DNA from: Candidatus Hodarchaeota archaeon
GTDB lineage: Archaea; Asgardarchaeota; Heimdallarchaeia; Hodarchaeales; YT1-039
Length of the DNA stretch: 10,292 nucleotides
Assembly: GCA_016840025.1 (NCBI GenBank)
Contig: JAEOTF010000180.1
Location: forward strand, 1 to 10,292
Reading direction: 5' to 3'
Under the pieces are notes generated by a model. The model saw only the letters and a list, made by a program, of their open reading frames with translations, was not told the DNA's origin and ran no database searches. Below, in pieces: positions 1-6,370 of this stretch (position 1 is the first letter of the stretch; each line of letters begins with the position of its first letter). The position numbers and the translations under genes were made by a program.

Positions 1-161
1 AACTACAGAGATATATCCCTGCGGAAGAGGTAGGAATTCATGGCATGTTCATTGGAGAAGTGGTAGCAACCCATCAAAAGAAAGGAATTAAATCAGCGAT
101 TGATATTACACCAATTTGCTATTCACTTGGTAAATATGGCAAAACAATATCAATAGAGTGA
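1..161 (+). CDS. flavin reductase-like flavoprotein, C-terminal fragment
   Basis: The gene is cut by the window edge; the visible frame starts at base 3 and gives 52 residues before TGA at 159-161. The fragment contains HGMFIGEVV (visible residues 13-21) and ends in a stretch with YSLGKYGKTISIE. This resembles the C-terminal part of flavin reductase-like (flavoredoxin-type) FMN-binding proteins, where an H-x-x-F-I-G-E-V strand and a final Y-x-x-L-G-x-x-G segment are usual. Such proteins bind FMN in a split-barrel fold and pass electrons from NAD(P)H or ferredoxin-type donors in the cytoplasm. The gene converges on an iron-sulfur flavoprotein gene 46 bases away, which fits a shared redox theme but does not prove one. 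The family call rests on a short stretch. That it is coding is fairly sure. Confidence 0.6.
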   Translation, partial: LQRYIPAEEVGIHGMFIGEVVATHQKKGIKSAIDITPICYSLGKYGKTISIE

Positions 162-186
162 ATAATGCCTTTAACTAGATTATTAC

Positions 187-205
187 TTTTTTCTTCTCAT
201 TTTTT
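187..205 (+). terminator. poly-T termination tract
   Basis: Two runs of six T (187-192 and 200-205) separated by a pyrimidine-rich spacer follow the stop of the flavoprotein fragment by 25 bases. Archaeal RNA polymerase terminates at such non-hairpin T tracts. The tract lies in the 46-base gap between two convergent genes, where a terminator is expected. Confidence 0.45.
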
Positions 206-207
206 CT

Positions 208-780
208 TTATCGATCCAATAATTCAATGGCCTTTCGACCTGCAAGATGAGCTGCTCTTAGTACAGTAGTGTTATCCTGTACTTCGCCTCGAGCCCCTAC
301 ACCAGGAGCAAGCACCGTTTCTATGAGATTTATATTTAAATAACTCAGAATGTCGGTAATCATGCCCACTAGATGGCGTGCGTAGTGTTTATGACCCCCA
401 CCAAACGGAATAGCGAGGATCGCGTATTTTCCATCAAAAATATCCCGTTTAAATCCGTACCAACGATCTATAAAAGTTTTAAACTGGGCAGTCGGACCCC
501 ACCAATAAACTGGTGTCCCTAATACCCATAATTCACTAGAAATTAGCTGTTCTTTTAATGTGATCATATCATCTTGATGTTTGCATTTACCAGTTTTCTG
601 ACAGGCATTACAGGCGTGACAAGGGGCAATAGTTAGGTCATTTAAAAGAACTTTCTCGGTTAAAGCACCAACCTCCTCTGCACCGGCTAACACTTCATCC
701 ACTAGGACTTCAGTATTGCCACGACGTGGGCTTCCTACTATTCCTAAGGCTTTCTTATTTATCGGTTTTCTTTCGGACAT
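208..780 (-). CDS. iron-sulfur flavoprotein / NADPH-dependent FMN reductase family
   Basis: A 190-residue flavodoxin-like protein. GSPRRGNT at residues 16-23 is the phosphate-binding loop for FMN in the NADPH-dependent FMN reductase family (PF03358). Residues 54, 57, 60 and 66 are cysteines in a C-X2-C-X2-C-X5-C pattern, like the compact cluster motif of archaeal iron-sulfur flavoproteins that holds a [4Fe-4S] centre. TPVYWWGPTAQFKTFIDR (89-106) is the usual FMN-edge and dimer segment. The length matches the family. It probably moves electrons between ferredoxin-like donors and acceptors in the cytoplasm; the acceptor is unknown. It is the last of four minus-strand genes, 46 bases after the dehydrogenase stop. 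The gap holds a TATA-like stretch near 806-813, so it may also have its own nearly leaderless promoter. The family is confident; a bound cluster is inferred from cysteine spacing. Confidence 0.85.
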   Translation of the reverse strand: MSERKPINKKALGIVGSPRRGNTEVLVDEVLAGAEEVGALTEKVLLNDLTIAPCHACNACQKTGKCKHQDDMITLKEQLISSELWVLGTPVYWWGPTAQFKTFIDRWYGFKRDIFDGKYAILAIPFGGGHKHYARHLVGMITDILSYLNINLIETVLAPGVGARGEVQDNTTVLRAAHLAGRKAIELLDR

Positions 781-826
781 TAGAAACTCTCAACTGCGAT
801 TATTCTTCTAATATGCAAAACGAGTT

Positions 827-1834
827 CTAAAAAATTCGACGGATTACCTCAGGTTCAGCATTCTTTAACAATTGAGGTGGTAGATCATTGACTATCATTT
901 CGAGATCAGTAACAATCATCTTGCCAATCTCCCATAATCCCTCTTTGACACTACCTGCTCGATGCGCGGATAAAACGACATATTCAGCTTGGCGAATAGG
1001 ATGATCTACTTCAAGTGGTTCGCTTGGAAAAACATCGATAGCTGCTTTGAATCGTCCTTGACTTACAAGATCCGTTAATGCTTCAAAATCTACTAGATGA
1101 GCACGACTAATTAGTACCAACACAGCACCCCGTTGAATTTTCTCTAAATGTTCACGAGACAGTAGTGTGCGGTTTTCTGAAGTAGGTGCAGCCAGAACAA
1201 AGATTATCTTGGATGATTTGAGCAGTGTTACTAAATCAACAGGTTTGACATTATTACTACGTAGAAAGCCATCACTTAACCATGGATCATAAACTGAAAT
1301 CGAAACTTTAAACGGCTTAAGTAACCGTAATAATTCTCGAGCAATACTACCAAACCCAATAAACCCGACTGGTTTTTCATAGAGTAAAAATGTCCTTAGA
1401 TTTCCAGCATGTAACCATAATTCATTTTGATTACGCATCGCTCGGTCTCCGATGGAAATCTCGCGACTTACTGCAAGTGTCATCCCCAGTGCCATCTCAG
1501 CAACTTGTCTAGCGAATGCTGGAGCTACTGAAAGAACACGGATATTATTTGCAAAACAATAATTATAATCTAGATTTCTAGGAAACCCACCTGAGACCGA
1601 GATTATCGCCCGAAGATTTTTCGCTGTTTTTAGGGTATCACCATATCGCCACTCAGCACAAATTATTACTTCTGCTGTTAATAATGCATCCTTATATTCT
1701 TCTAACGACATGGGCGTATTCTTACCCCAAACGACCTTAACTATTTCATAGAGACGTGTTAGATCCTTTGAAGAGAAAATCTCTTCCATTTTTCGAAAAT
1801 ATGGATCAATAATAGCAGTAGATTTAGTGACCAT
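827..1834 (-). CDS. D-isomer specific 2-hydroxyacid dehydrogenase family protein
   Basis: A 335-residue protein of normal length for the D-2-hydroxyacid dehydrogenase superfamily. It has an N-terminal catalytic half and a Rossmann segment, VGFIGFGSIA, with G160-x-G162-x-x-A165. The acidic residue D183 ending the second strand suggests NAD rather than NADP. The catalytic set is intact: R244 in SRAHLVD, E272 in DVFPSEP and H291 in SAHRAG. The usual N-x-x-R-G sequence around the arginine is altered to SRA, which points to a divergent subgroup. It should reduce a 2-keto acid or oxidise a D-2-hydroxy acid; the substrate cannot be read from sequence. The ATG start at 1834 is preceded by a weak AGGA-type ribosome site. 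It lies 43 bases after the Gfo/Idh gene and 46 before the flavoprotein gene. It has no domain that would make it a phosphoglycerate dehydrogenase. Confidence 0.85.
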   Translation of the reverse strand: MVTKSTAIIDPYFRKMEEIFSSKDLTRLYEIVKVVWGKNTPMSLEEYKDALLTAEVIICAEWRYGDTLKTAKNLRAIISVSGGFPRNLDYNYCFANNIRVLSVAPAFARQVAEMALGMTLAVSREISIGDRAMRNQNELWLHAGNLRTFLLYEKPVGFIGFGSIARELLRLLKPFKVSISVYDPWLSDGFLRSNNVKPVDLVTLLKSSKIIFVLAAPTSENRTLLSREHLEKIQRGAVLVLISRAHLVDFEALTDLVSQGRFKAAIDVFPSEPLEVDHPIRQAEYVVLSAHRAGSVKEGLWEIGKMIVTDLEMIVNDLPPQLLKNAEPEVIRRIF

Positions 1835-1877
1835 AATGAGATCTTCCTAAGACTATGATAATCTTCTTAATTCTTAT

Positions 1878-2858
1878 CTAAATTATAAGAAGGGAATCGA
1901 ACAATTCCTCAACGATTGTAAGCATGTTTAAAGTTTCTTCAGCTTTAATTAGTGGTTTACTGTTATTAAGAACGCAATTATTAAAATGAAACACCTGCTC
2001 TTTATAATGATCACAGGCAGGAGAAACTTCAGATTTTATAACCTCGAAGCTTGTGTTTTTAACTTGAATTGGTATTTCATTCATTGAAATAATGTTTGAG
2101 ACTTCTATTACCCCTTTTGTCCCCGCGATGATGAGATGTTTATCAAAAAACTGGAAACTTGCCGTAATATTACACAAAACATCTTTCTCATATTTTAAAG
2201 TTCCAAAAAAGGAGGTGTCTACTCCTGACTCTGGATCATAAATAGCAAGTGATTTTAAAACCTGCACTGGCGGAGAATCCAATAGAAAATTACTTAAGTT
2301 TAAGCCATACACTCCTAAATCAAGTAAAGCTCCACCTCCTGACTCTTTAGAAAAACGGTAGTTACTCCTATCTGGAATGTATTGAGAAATATCATGTGAA
2401 AAACTGAATTCAATGAACTTTAGATCACCAATAACCTTCTGATCAATTAATTCTTTAATTTTCACAATAGCAGGGTTAAATCTGTACATAAAAGCTTCCA
2501 TAATTAATACATTATTCTCTTTACAAGCTTTAAACATCGCTTTTGCATCTTTAACAGTTAAAGAAAACGGTTTTTCACATAATATGTGTTTCTGATATCC
2601 CGCTGCTTGAATGACCCATGATTTATGGAGATGGTTAGGCAATGGAATGTACACTGCTTGGAGATCTTCATCAGCCAATAAATCAGAATAACTGCCATAA
2701 TATTTTGGAATTTCATATTGCTTGGCAAATTTTCTAGCTCTAGCCAAATCACGACTTGCAATAGCTAATACTTTGCCGTTTGGTGTTTCATTAATAGCAG
2801 AAACCATTCTTCTAGCAATATTCGCAGCCCCTAAAATCCCCCAATTAAGTCTAGTCAT
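1878..2858 (-). CDS. Gfo/Idh/MocA family oxidoreductase
   Basis: A 326-residue protein from the ATG at 2858. The nucleotide-binding motif GILGAANIA (7-15) opens the chain. E95-K96-P97 is the family hallmark EKP, which carries the catalytic lysine. GGGALLDLGVY (174-184) places the conserved D180 and an aromatic residue where the C-terminal domain usually has them. The pattern is closest to the dihydrodiol dehydrogenase-like branch of NAD(P)-dependent sugar and sugar-acid oxidoreductases; the substrate is not predictable. A longer reading from 2969 would add 37 residues without family similarity and would overlap the preceding DUF3795 gene, so the shorter start directly before the Rossmann strand is preferred. 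That leaves a 40-base gap. No strong ribosome site precedes it, so translation coupled to the upstream gene is possible. Confidence 0.88.
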   Translation of the reverse strand: MTRLNWGILGAANIARRMVSAINETPNGKVLAIASRDLARARKFAKQYEIPKYYGSYSDLLADEDLQAVYIPLPNHLHKSWVIQAAGYQKHILCEKPFSLTVKDAKAMFKACKENNVLIMEAFMYRFNPAIVKIKELIDQKVIGDLKFIEFSFSHDISQYIPDRSNYRFSKESGGGALLDLGVYGLNLSNFLLDSPPVQVLKSLAIYDPESGVDTSFFGTLKYEKDVLCNITASFQFFDKHLIIAGTKGVIEVSNIISMNEIPIQVKNTSFEVIKSEVSPACDHYKEQVFHFNNCVLNNSKPLIKAEETLNMLTIVEELFDSLLII

Positions 2859-2898
2859 AAAAACAATCAACAACCACTCAATGTTACATTTTAATGGG

Positions 2899-3840
2899 TT
2901 ATTTTCCGAAGATACCCATATTACCTTTCCAAAATTTTGAGTAAGCCTTTCTTTCACTGTTATTCTCAAGAAGTAATTTTGTATAATTTTGGAGAACTAT
3001 GGAAGTTTCAGGCTTCTCAAGAAACTTGATTCGTATTCTATCTTCGAGATAGTCACCTTCAATTCCATGAACTGTTAATTCCTGTAGTTTCCATTTAGTC
3101 TTGTGTTTTCCATATCTGAGACGTTTTTTGATATCTTCTAGAGTGATCTCAACTGAAGGGATATCATTATCAGTTAAGAGTGTGCCATACCTCCCTATGA
3201 CCCAAAGAAGCTTGGCATTATCTTTGTTTCGCTTAAGTTCTTGTTCTTGACCACCAGTCGTTTTACAGTGTAATGTCATTATCTTTCCAAGGACAGCATG
3301 TAGATTCTGAAGAGCCACTTTGAATTTTTTTGGCTCTAATTTTGTCCCAGAAAGTGTTTTGGGGTCCAAGGTAGGCGGAAAACTTAAGGTACTAGTATTT
3401 ATTGGATGAAAAACGGTGTCTTGTACGGTTTTAATGATTTTTTGATGCATTTCTTGAAGGCGTGGTTCGTTTAGATAAGGTAACGCGAATTTTTCGTACT
3501 CTTTCTCGGTTCCAGTTTTTCTTGTTCTTTTCGCTATATTATTGGTGGCATGGCTTATGTTTGTAACACGGGGGCAAGGATAATCAAGACAAAAGCCACA
3601 ATTTTCTACCTTGTTGTTGAGGACACATTTCCTGATATAACAATTACTCCAAAGGGGAGGGCTTTCAGGAATATTAAAACATCCTTCGCAGTAGGATTGC
3701 TTGTATGTCCATCCACGAGTTCGATGAAACTTTTTCCAGCCTTCATCGACTTTCAGCCGATCTTCATCAGATTTAAGGTTAGTCTTGTAAGCTGGACAGA
3801 TCCCGCAATTCATCCCACAGAGAGAAATGGCTTCGTTCAT
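2899..3840 (-). CDS. DUF3795-type cysteine-rich protein with a long C-terminal extension
   Basis: A 313-residue protein. The first 91 residues hold ten cysteines: C8, C12 and C15 in CGMNCGICPAY, then C51, C54, C67, C72, C81, C84 and C89, ending in CGFCLDYPCP. This is the DUF3795 (PF12675) arrangement, thought to bind a metal or iron-sulfur centre; its biochemical role is unknown. Typical members are little more than this domain. Here about 220 further residues follow, rich in lysine and glutamate, with probable helices and a short mixed-strand section near residues 225-290 (VEITLEDIKK, DRIRIKFLE) that I do not recognise. It is the first of four minus-strand genes and reads away from the TPR gene. 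A palindrome lies 41 bases upstream of the start. The relics at 6020 and 7390 seem to come from the same broad family. The N-terminal call is firm; the function is unknown. Confidence 0.8.
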   Translation of the reverse strand: MNEAISLCGMNCGICPAYKTNLKSDEDRLKVDEGWKKFHRTRGWTYKQSYCEGCFNIPESPPLWSNCYIRKCVLNNKVENCGFCLDYPCPRVTNISHATNNIAKRTRKTGTEKEYEKFALPYLNEPRLQEMHQKIIKTVQDTVFHPINTSTLSFPPTLDPKTLSGTKLEPKKFKVALQNLHAVLGKIMTLHCKTTGGQEQELKRNKDNAKLLWVIGRYGTLLTDNDIPSVEITLEDIKKRLRYGKHKTKWKLQELTVHGIEGDYLEDRIRIKFLEKPETSIVLQNYTKLLLENNSERKAYSKFWKGNMGIFGK

Positions 3841-3880
3841 AAAAGTCGCCTACTTATTTCTTATGTTAGTTCCTTTTTAA

Positions 3881-3901
3881 TCTCTCTTTCTAGGAGAGAG
3901 A
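3881..3901. promoter_or_regulatory. short palindrome in the divergent intergenic region
   Basis: TCTCTCT (3881-3887) and AGAGAGA (3895-3901) form a perfect 7-base inverted repeat around a 7-base centre. The 308-base stretch 3841-4148 otherwise shows only candidate promoters and no convincing ORF. The palindrome lies near the transcription start predicted from the TATA-like box at 3919-3928, so it could be an operator or a leader hairpin for the DUF3795 gene. No binding protein can be named. Confidence 0.35.
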
Positions 3902-3918
3902 AGTGAAAGTGATAAGAG

Positions 3919-3928
3919 TTATTTAAGC
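3919..3928 (-). promoter_or_regulatory. TATA-like box for the minus-strand redox genes
   Basis: Read on the minus strand, an AGCTTAAATAAC stretch lies about 80 bases before the DUF3795 start. This is the best AT-rich TATA candidate on that side of the divergent region. It predicts a transcript start near 3898 and a leader of roughly 58 bases beginning at the palindrome. This is a weak, consensus-only call. Confidence 0.3.
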
Positions 3929-4070
3929 TTAATTATTTGATTTATTATGATACGGAACTCCAATTGAGAGATCTTCCACTTAATGAACAGCTAAAGACGT
4001 TTTAAGATTATTTTTTCTATAGAGGTTATATTCTAAAACAAATAGGAATGGATCGCCGATATTTCTATCA

Positions 4071-4078
4071 TATAAATT
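4071..4078 (+). promoter_or_regulatory. TATA box for the TPR gene
   Basis: TATAAATT at 4071-4078 matches the archaeal TATA consensus. It would start transcription near 4098-4100, leaving a leader of about 50 bases that contains the ribosome site at 4136-4142. Confidence 0.4.
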
Positions 4079-4135
4079 TAATACTGATCATTATTTTATA
4101 ATCTATGAATGTTGATTCATTTTCATAAAGTTCGT

Positions 4136-4142
4136 TAAGGGG
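4136..4142 (+). promoter_or_regulatory. ribosome binding site that selects the TTG start
   Basis: TAAGGGG ends 6 bases before TTG at 4149-4151. The first in-frame ATG (4203) has only a weak purine stretch before it. The site therefore favours the TTG start and keeps the 18 extra N-terminal residues. Confidence 0.55.
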
Positions 4143-4148
4143 TTTCTC

Positions 4149-5966
4149 TTGCTTATTTACGATCTTTTCTCACGCGTCAAGGGTAAATTACAAGAAAACA
4201 ATATGAATTCATCTATTGCTACACTTGATTTATTGGAGAATCTACTATATCAGGGAAAAAGTCGTGAAGCATTAGAGAATTTTGAACAGCTGAAGAAAAT
4301 TGGTGAAATAGTAAGAGCAGCACCATTTGAGACACAAATTCTCGAAATCCTAATAATTACTGAACTCACTGAATATAAATCTGGATTAGAACCCACGGAA
4401 AGGCTTATAAATGAGACTCTTCAATCTGGAGATCAAATATCAGCATTTGATGTTATACTTTTGAGAATAAAGCTATTTCTCGAACTTGGAGAATTAAATA
4501 AGTGTTTGGAATTAATAAAAACAGCAGAAGAACTTCTTCATGCATTTGAGGCTAATTTGATAAAAAATGTACGAAGAAAAGAATCTAACTTGAACTATAT
4601 TAAAGGAAGCGTTTTCAGGAGAAAAGCTGATTATGACATTGCGCTTGATTTTACACGAAAGGCCTTAATCATTAAAAAGGAGAGCGATAATTCTTATGAA
4701 ATAGCGGAATGTCTTAATTTAATGGGAGTTATCCACAATATGAAAGGTGAGTTTCAAAGTGGAAACAAGTACTTTCAAGAAGCATTGACTATTTTTAATG
4801 AGTTAGATAATAAAAAATTAATTTTTAAGATTTATAATAATCTTGGTATAAATCATTGGAGAATAGGTGACTTATCTAGGGCATTAGACTTTTTTCATAG
4901 GAGTTTATCACTATCTGAAGAGCTAGAAAATCCAGCAGGCATTGCTGTATCATTTTTAAACATCGGTCTTATTTATAGAGACCAAGGGGAATTAAATTTA
5001 GCTTTAAGGAGTTTGAGAAAGAGTTTAGGCATATTTAAAGAGTTAGGACAAAAATACAGTTTAGGAATGTGCCTAAATAACATTGGATTAGTTTTTCATG
5101 CAAGAGGGGAGCTAAAGCAGGCTTTACAATACTATCAAGAATCGTTAATCTTAATGCAAGAAGTAGGGGATAAACACAGTATAGCGATATGCCATAACAA
5201 TATTGGGGAAGTTTTTCAGTCAATGGGGGAATATAACGAAGCATTAGAACATATTAAGCGGAGTTTTTCTTTATTTCAGGAGATTGGGAATAATCTTGAT
5301 ATTAGTCTCCCTTTATTCAATCTGATAGATCTTTCAATATATTCAGAATCTCCTCAAGAAACTCAAGCATATTTACAACAACTCCAAGAGATTAATGCAA
5401 AAGAGGAACATAAACTAATAAGCCAACGATATCGAATGGCTAAAGCATTGACATTGAAAAATAGTAAAAGAGCAAGAATGAAGATTAAATCATCTGAGAT
5501 TCTTGAAAAAATAATCGAAGAGGAAATAATTGATCATGGAGTCACTGTACTGGCAATGCTTGAACTTTCTGAGCTGTTAATAGATGAATTAAGAGCATAT
5601 GGAGAGGAGAAAATCTTTCATGAAGTCAAAGAGTTGATTCAACGGCTAAATGAATTAGCGAAAAAGCAACATTCACATTCCTTAGTTATTGATGCACTAA
5701 TTCTTCGAGCCAAGCTGTCAATGGTAGAAGGTGATTTGAATGCATCACAGGAATATTTAGAGCGAGCAGAGATATTAGTAAAGGAAAAAGGGATTCAAAG
5801 GTTAGCGGATAAAATCCTAAAGGAGAAAAATCACTTAAAAAGTCAGTACGAAAAATGGGAGTACCTCATCCAAAGCAATGCCCCTTTTGGGTCACGTTTG
5901 GAACAAGCACAATTATCTGAATATATAAAAATAGCTAAAGCAAGAAGAAACCAATGGGGACTTTGA
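4149..5966 (+). CDS. tetratricopeptide repeat protein (six 40-residue TPRs)
   Basis: A 605-residue helical protein without signal peptide or membrane segment. Six consecutive repeats cover about residues 145-390, with the conserved mid-helix glycine at 153, 193, 233, 273, 313 and 353, an exact period of 40. That spacing, with N-x-G at helix A and G-[ED]-x-x-x-A-L between helices, is the long-loop TPR type seen in LGN/Pins, rapsyn and kinesin light chain, rather than the 34-residue form. Residues 395-500 are helical but degenerate. One further TPR-like pair lies near 515-550, followed by a charged helix and a tail ending KIAKARRNQWGL. Proteins of this build are abundant in Asgard archaea (general knowledge) and probably serve as peptide-binding scaffolds; no partner is visible. 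The coding DNA is very AT-rich (positions 4801-4860 have 9 G+C in 60). The start is TTG, chosen for the ribosome site at 4136-4142. Confidence 0.88.
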   Translation: MLIYDLFSRVKGKLQENNMNSSIATLDLLENLLYQGKSREALENFEQLKKIGEIVRAAPFETQILEILIITELTEYKSGLEPTERLINETLQSGDQISAFDVILLRIKLFLELGELNKCLELIKTAEELLHAFEANLIKNVRRKESNLNYIKGSVFRRKADYDIALDFTRKALIIKKESDNSYEIAECLNLMGVIHNMKGEFQSGNKYFQEALTIFNELDNKKLIFKIYNNLGINHWRIGDLSRALDFFHRSLSLSEELENPAGIAVSFLNIGLIYRDQGELNLALRSLRKSLGIFKELGQKYSLGMCLNNIGLVFHARGELKQALQYYQESLILMQEVGDKHSIAICHNNIGEVFQSMGEYNEALEHIKRSFSLFQEIGNNLDISLPLFNLIDLSIYSESPQETQAYLQQLQEINAKEEHKLISQRYRMAKALTLKNSKRARMKIKSSEILEKIIEEEIIDHGVTVLAMLELSELLIDELRAYGEEKIFHEVKELIQRLNELAKKQHSHSLVIDALILRAKLSMVEGDLNASQEYLERAEILVKEKGIQRLADKILKEKNHLKSQYEKWEYLIQSNAPFGSRLEQAQLSEYIKIAKARRNQWGL

Positions 5967-5981
5967 TATATCTCAAGAAAC

Positions 5982-6072
5982 GGTTTTAATAGGATTTACA
6001 AATAAGAAGGCTGTAATTATTGGCAGAAGAGAAACATGTATATGGCAGGTGTGAAGTATTTTGGGAAATGTG
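5982..6072. repeat. direct repeat copy A (promoter and start of a DUF3795-like gene)
   Basis: Aligns without gaps to 7352-7442, shifted by exactly 1370 bases. Over 5991-6072 I count 64 identical bases of 82. The shared block includes a TTTACA segment, ATAAGAAGG (ribosome site) and TTGGCAGAAGAG (start codons). Similarity fades at about 6073. The copies flank the RanBP2-type microgene and the MBL-fold gene. Confidence 0.7.
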
Positions 6073-6085
6073 CCCAACAGATTAG
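6020..6085 (+). pseudogene. truncated DUF3795-like gene relic A
   Basis: TTG at 6020, ten bases after an AGAAGG ribosome site, opens a 21-residue frame ending at TAG 6083-6085. Its peptide contains YGRCEVFWEMCPTD. Compared with relic B (YGRCGVFCEM), the ancestral start was probably YGRCGVFCEMCPT, a CGxxC-x2-C opening like that of DUF3795 proteins. Here one cysteine has become W and the frame stops at once, so the gene body has been lost. Differences between the two relics are concentrated at wobble-like and neutral positions, suggesting both were once translated. It could still be expressed as a short peptide, which I think less likely. Its last bases overlap the end of the antisense zinc-finger gene. 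Confidence 0.5.
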
Positions 6086-6177
6086 TTGGACACACGCTTG
6101 CCCCTACATTTCCAGCATCGGGAAAAATAAGCTTCATTTCGTACCCCACACCGCAGACAATTCCATTTTGATACCAT
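6082..6177 (-). CDS. RanBP2-type zinc-finger microprotein (31 aa)
   Basis: A small ORF from ATG at 6177 to TAA at 6082-6084. The peptide has W5, C7, C10, N14, C21 and C24, that is W-X-C-X2-C-X3-N-X6-C-X2-C. This is exactly the RanBP2-type zinc finger consensus (PF00641), a fold of about 30 residues that holds one zinc between two beta hairpins and in eukaryotes binds single-stranded RNA or ubiquitin. Almost the whole protein is the finger, with a basic tail RGKR at 25-28. A TATA-like box at 6206-6215 is placed for a very short leader, and GAGGGTG lies 8 bases before the ATG, so expression signals are present. The R-C-W-K-C end also resembles other archaeal zinc ribbons, so RNA, protein or ubiquitin binding cannot be told apart. 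The start codon and finger are clear; translation is inferred. Confidence 0.65.
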   Translation of the reverse strand: MVSKWNCLRCGVRNEAYFSRCWKCRGKRVSN

Positions 6178-6205
6178 TATCGAAACACCCTCATCTCTTT
6201 GCAGG

Positions 6206-6215
6206 TATTATATTT
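6206..6215 (-). promoter_or_regulatory. TATA box for the zinc-finger microgene
   Basis: AAATATAATA on the minus strand is centred about 34 bases before the ATG at 6177. With the usual archaeal spacing, transcription would start near 6185, giving a leader of about 8 bases. The remaining stretch 6231-6370, up to the MBL gene end, shows no ORF or structure I can support. Confidence 0.45.
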
Positions 6216-6370
6216 GATTCTTGTTATTAATTTTACATCAGCGAATAATAATGTATATTGCCATGAATTCCAAGAGAAGGCACCAATCTGGTTAGGATAA
6301 TCTGAAAGAAGAAGATCAAGATTGAATCCGATAATTGAAATAATAATCAAGTGATTTTTGGTTTATCCTC

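Noticed and set aside
1885..1910. tRNA T-arm-like sequence (complement of GTTCGATTCC)
   Set aside because: It lies within the 3' coding end of the Gfo/Idh gene, and no acceptor or anticodon stems can be built around it.
2859..2969. 37-residue N-terminal extension of the Gfo/Idh/MocA protein
   Set aside because: It has no family similarity, overlaps the end of the DUF3795 gene, and the Rossmann motif begins right after the inner ATG at 2858.
3841..4148. Short plus-strand frame from ATG near 4048 (17 codons)
   Set aside because: Low-complexity isoleucine/leucine peptide without a ribosome site, overlapping the promoter region of the TPR gene.
6036..6230. 64-codon plus-strand open frame
   Set aside because: It runs out of frame through relic A and antisense to the zinc-finger gene. 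Its peptide shows no motif, while the other frames of the same bases carry recognisable ones.
6231..6370. Possible 14-codon frame starting near 6251
   Set aside because: It has no ribosome site, motif or structure; nothing in this stretch can be supported.
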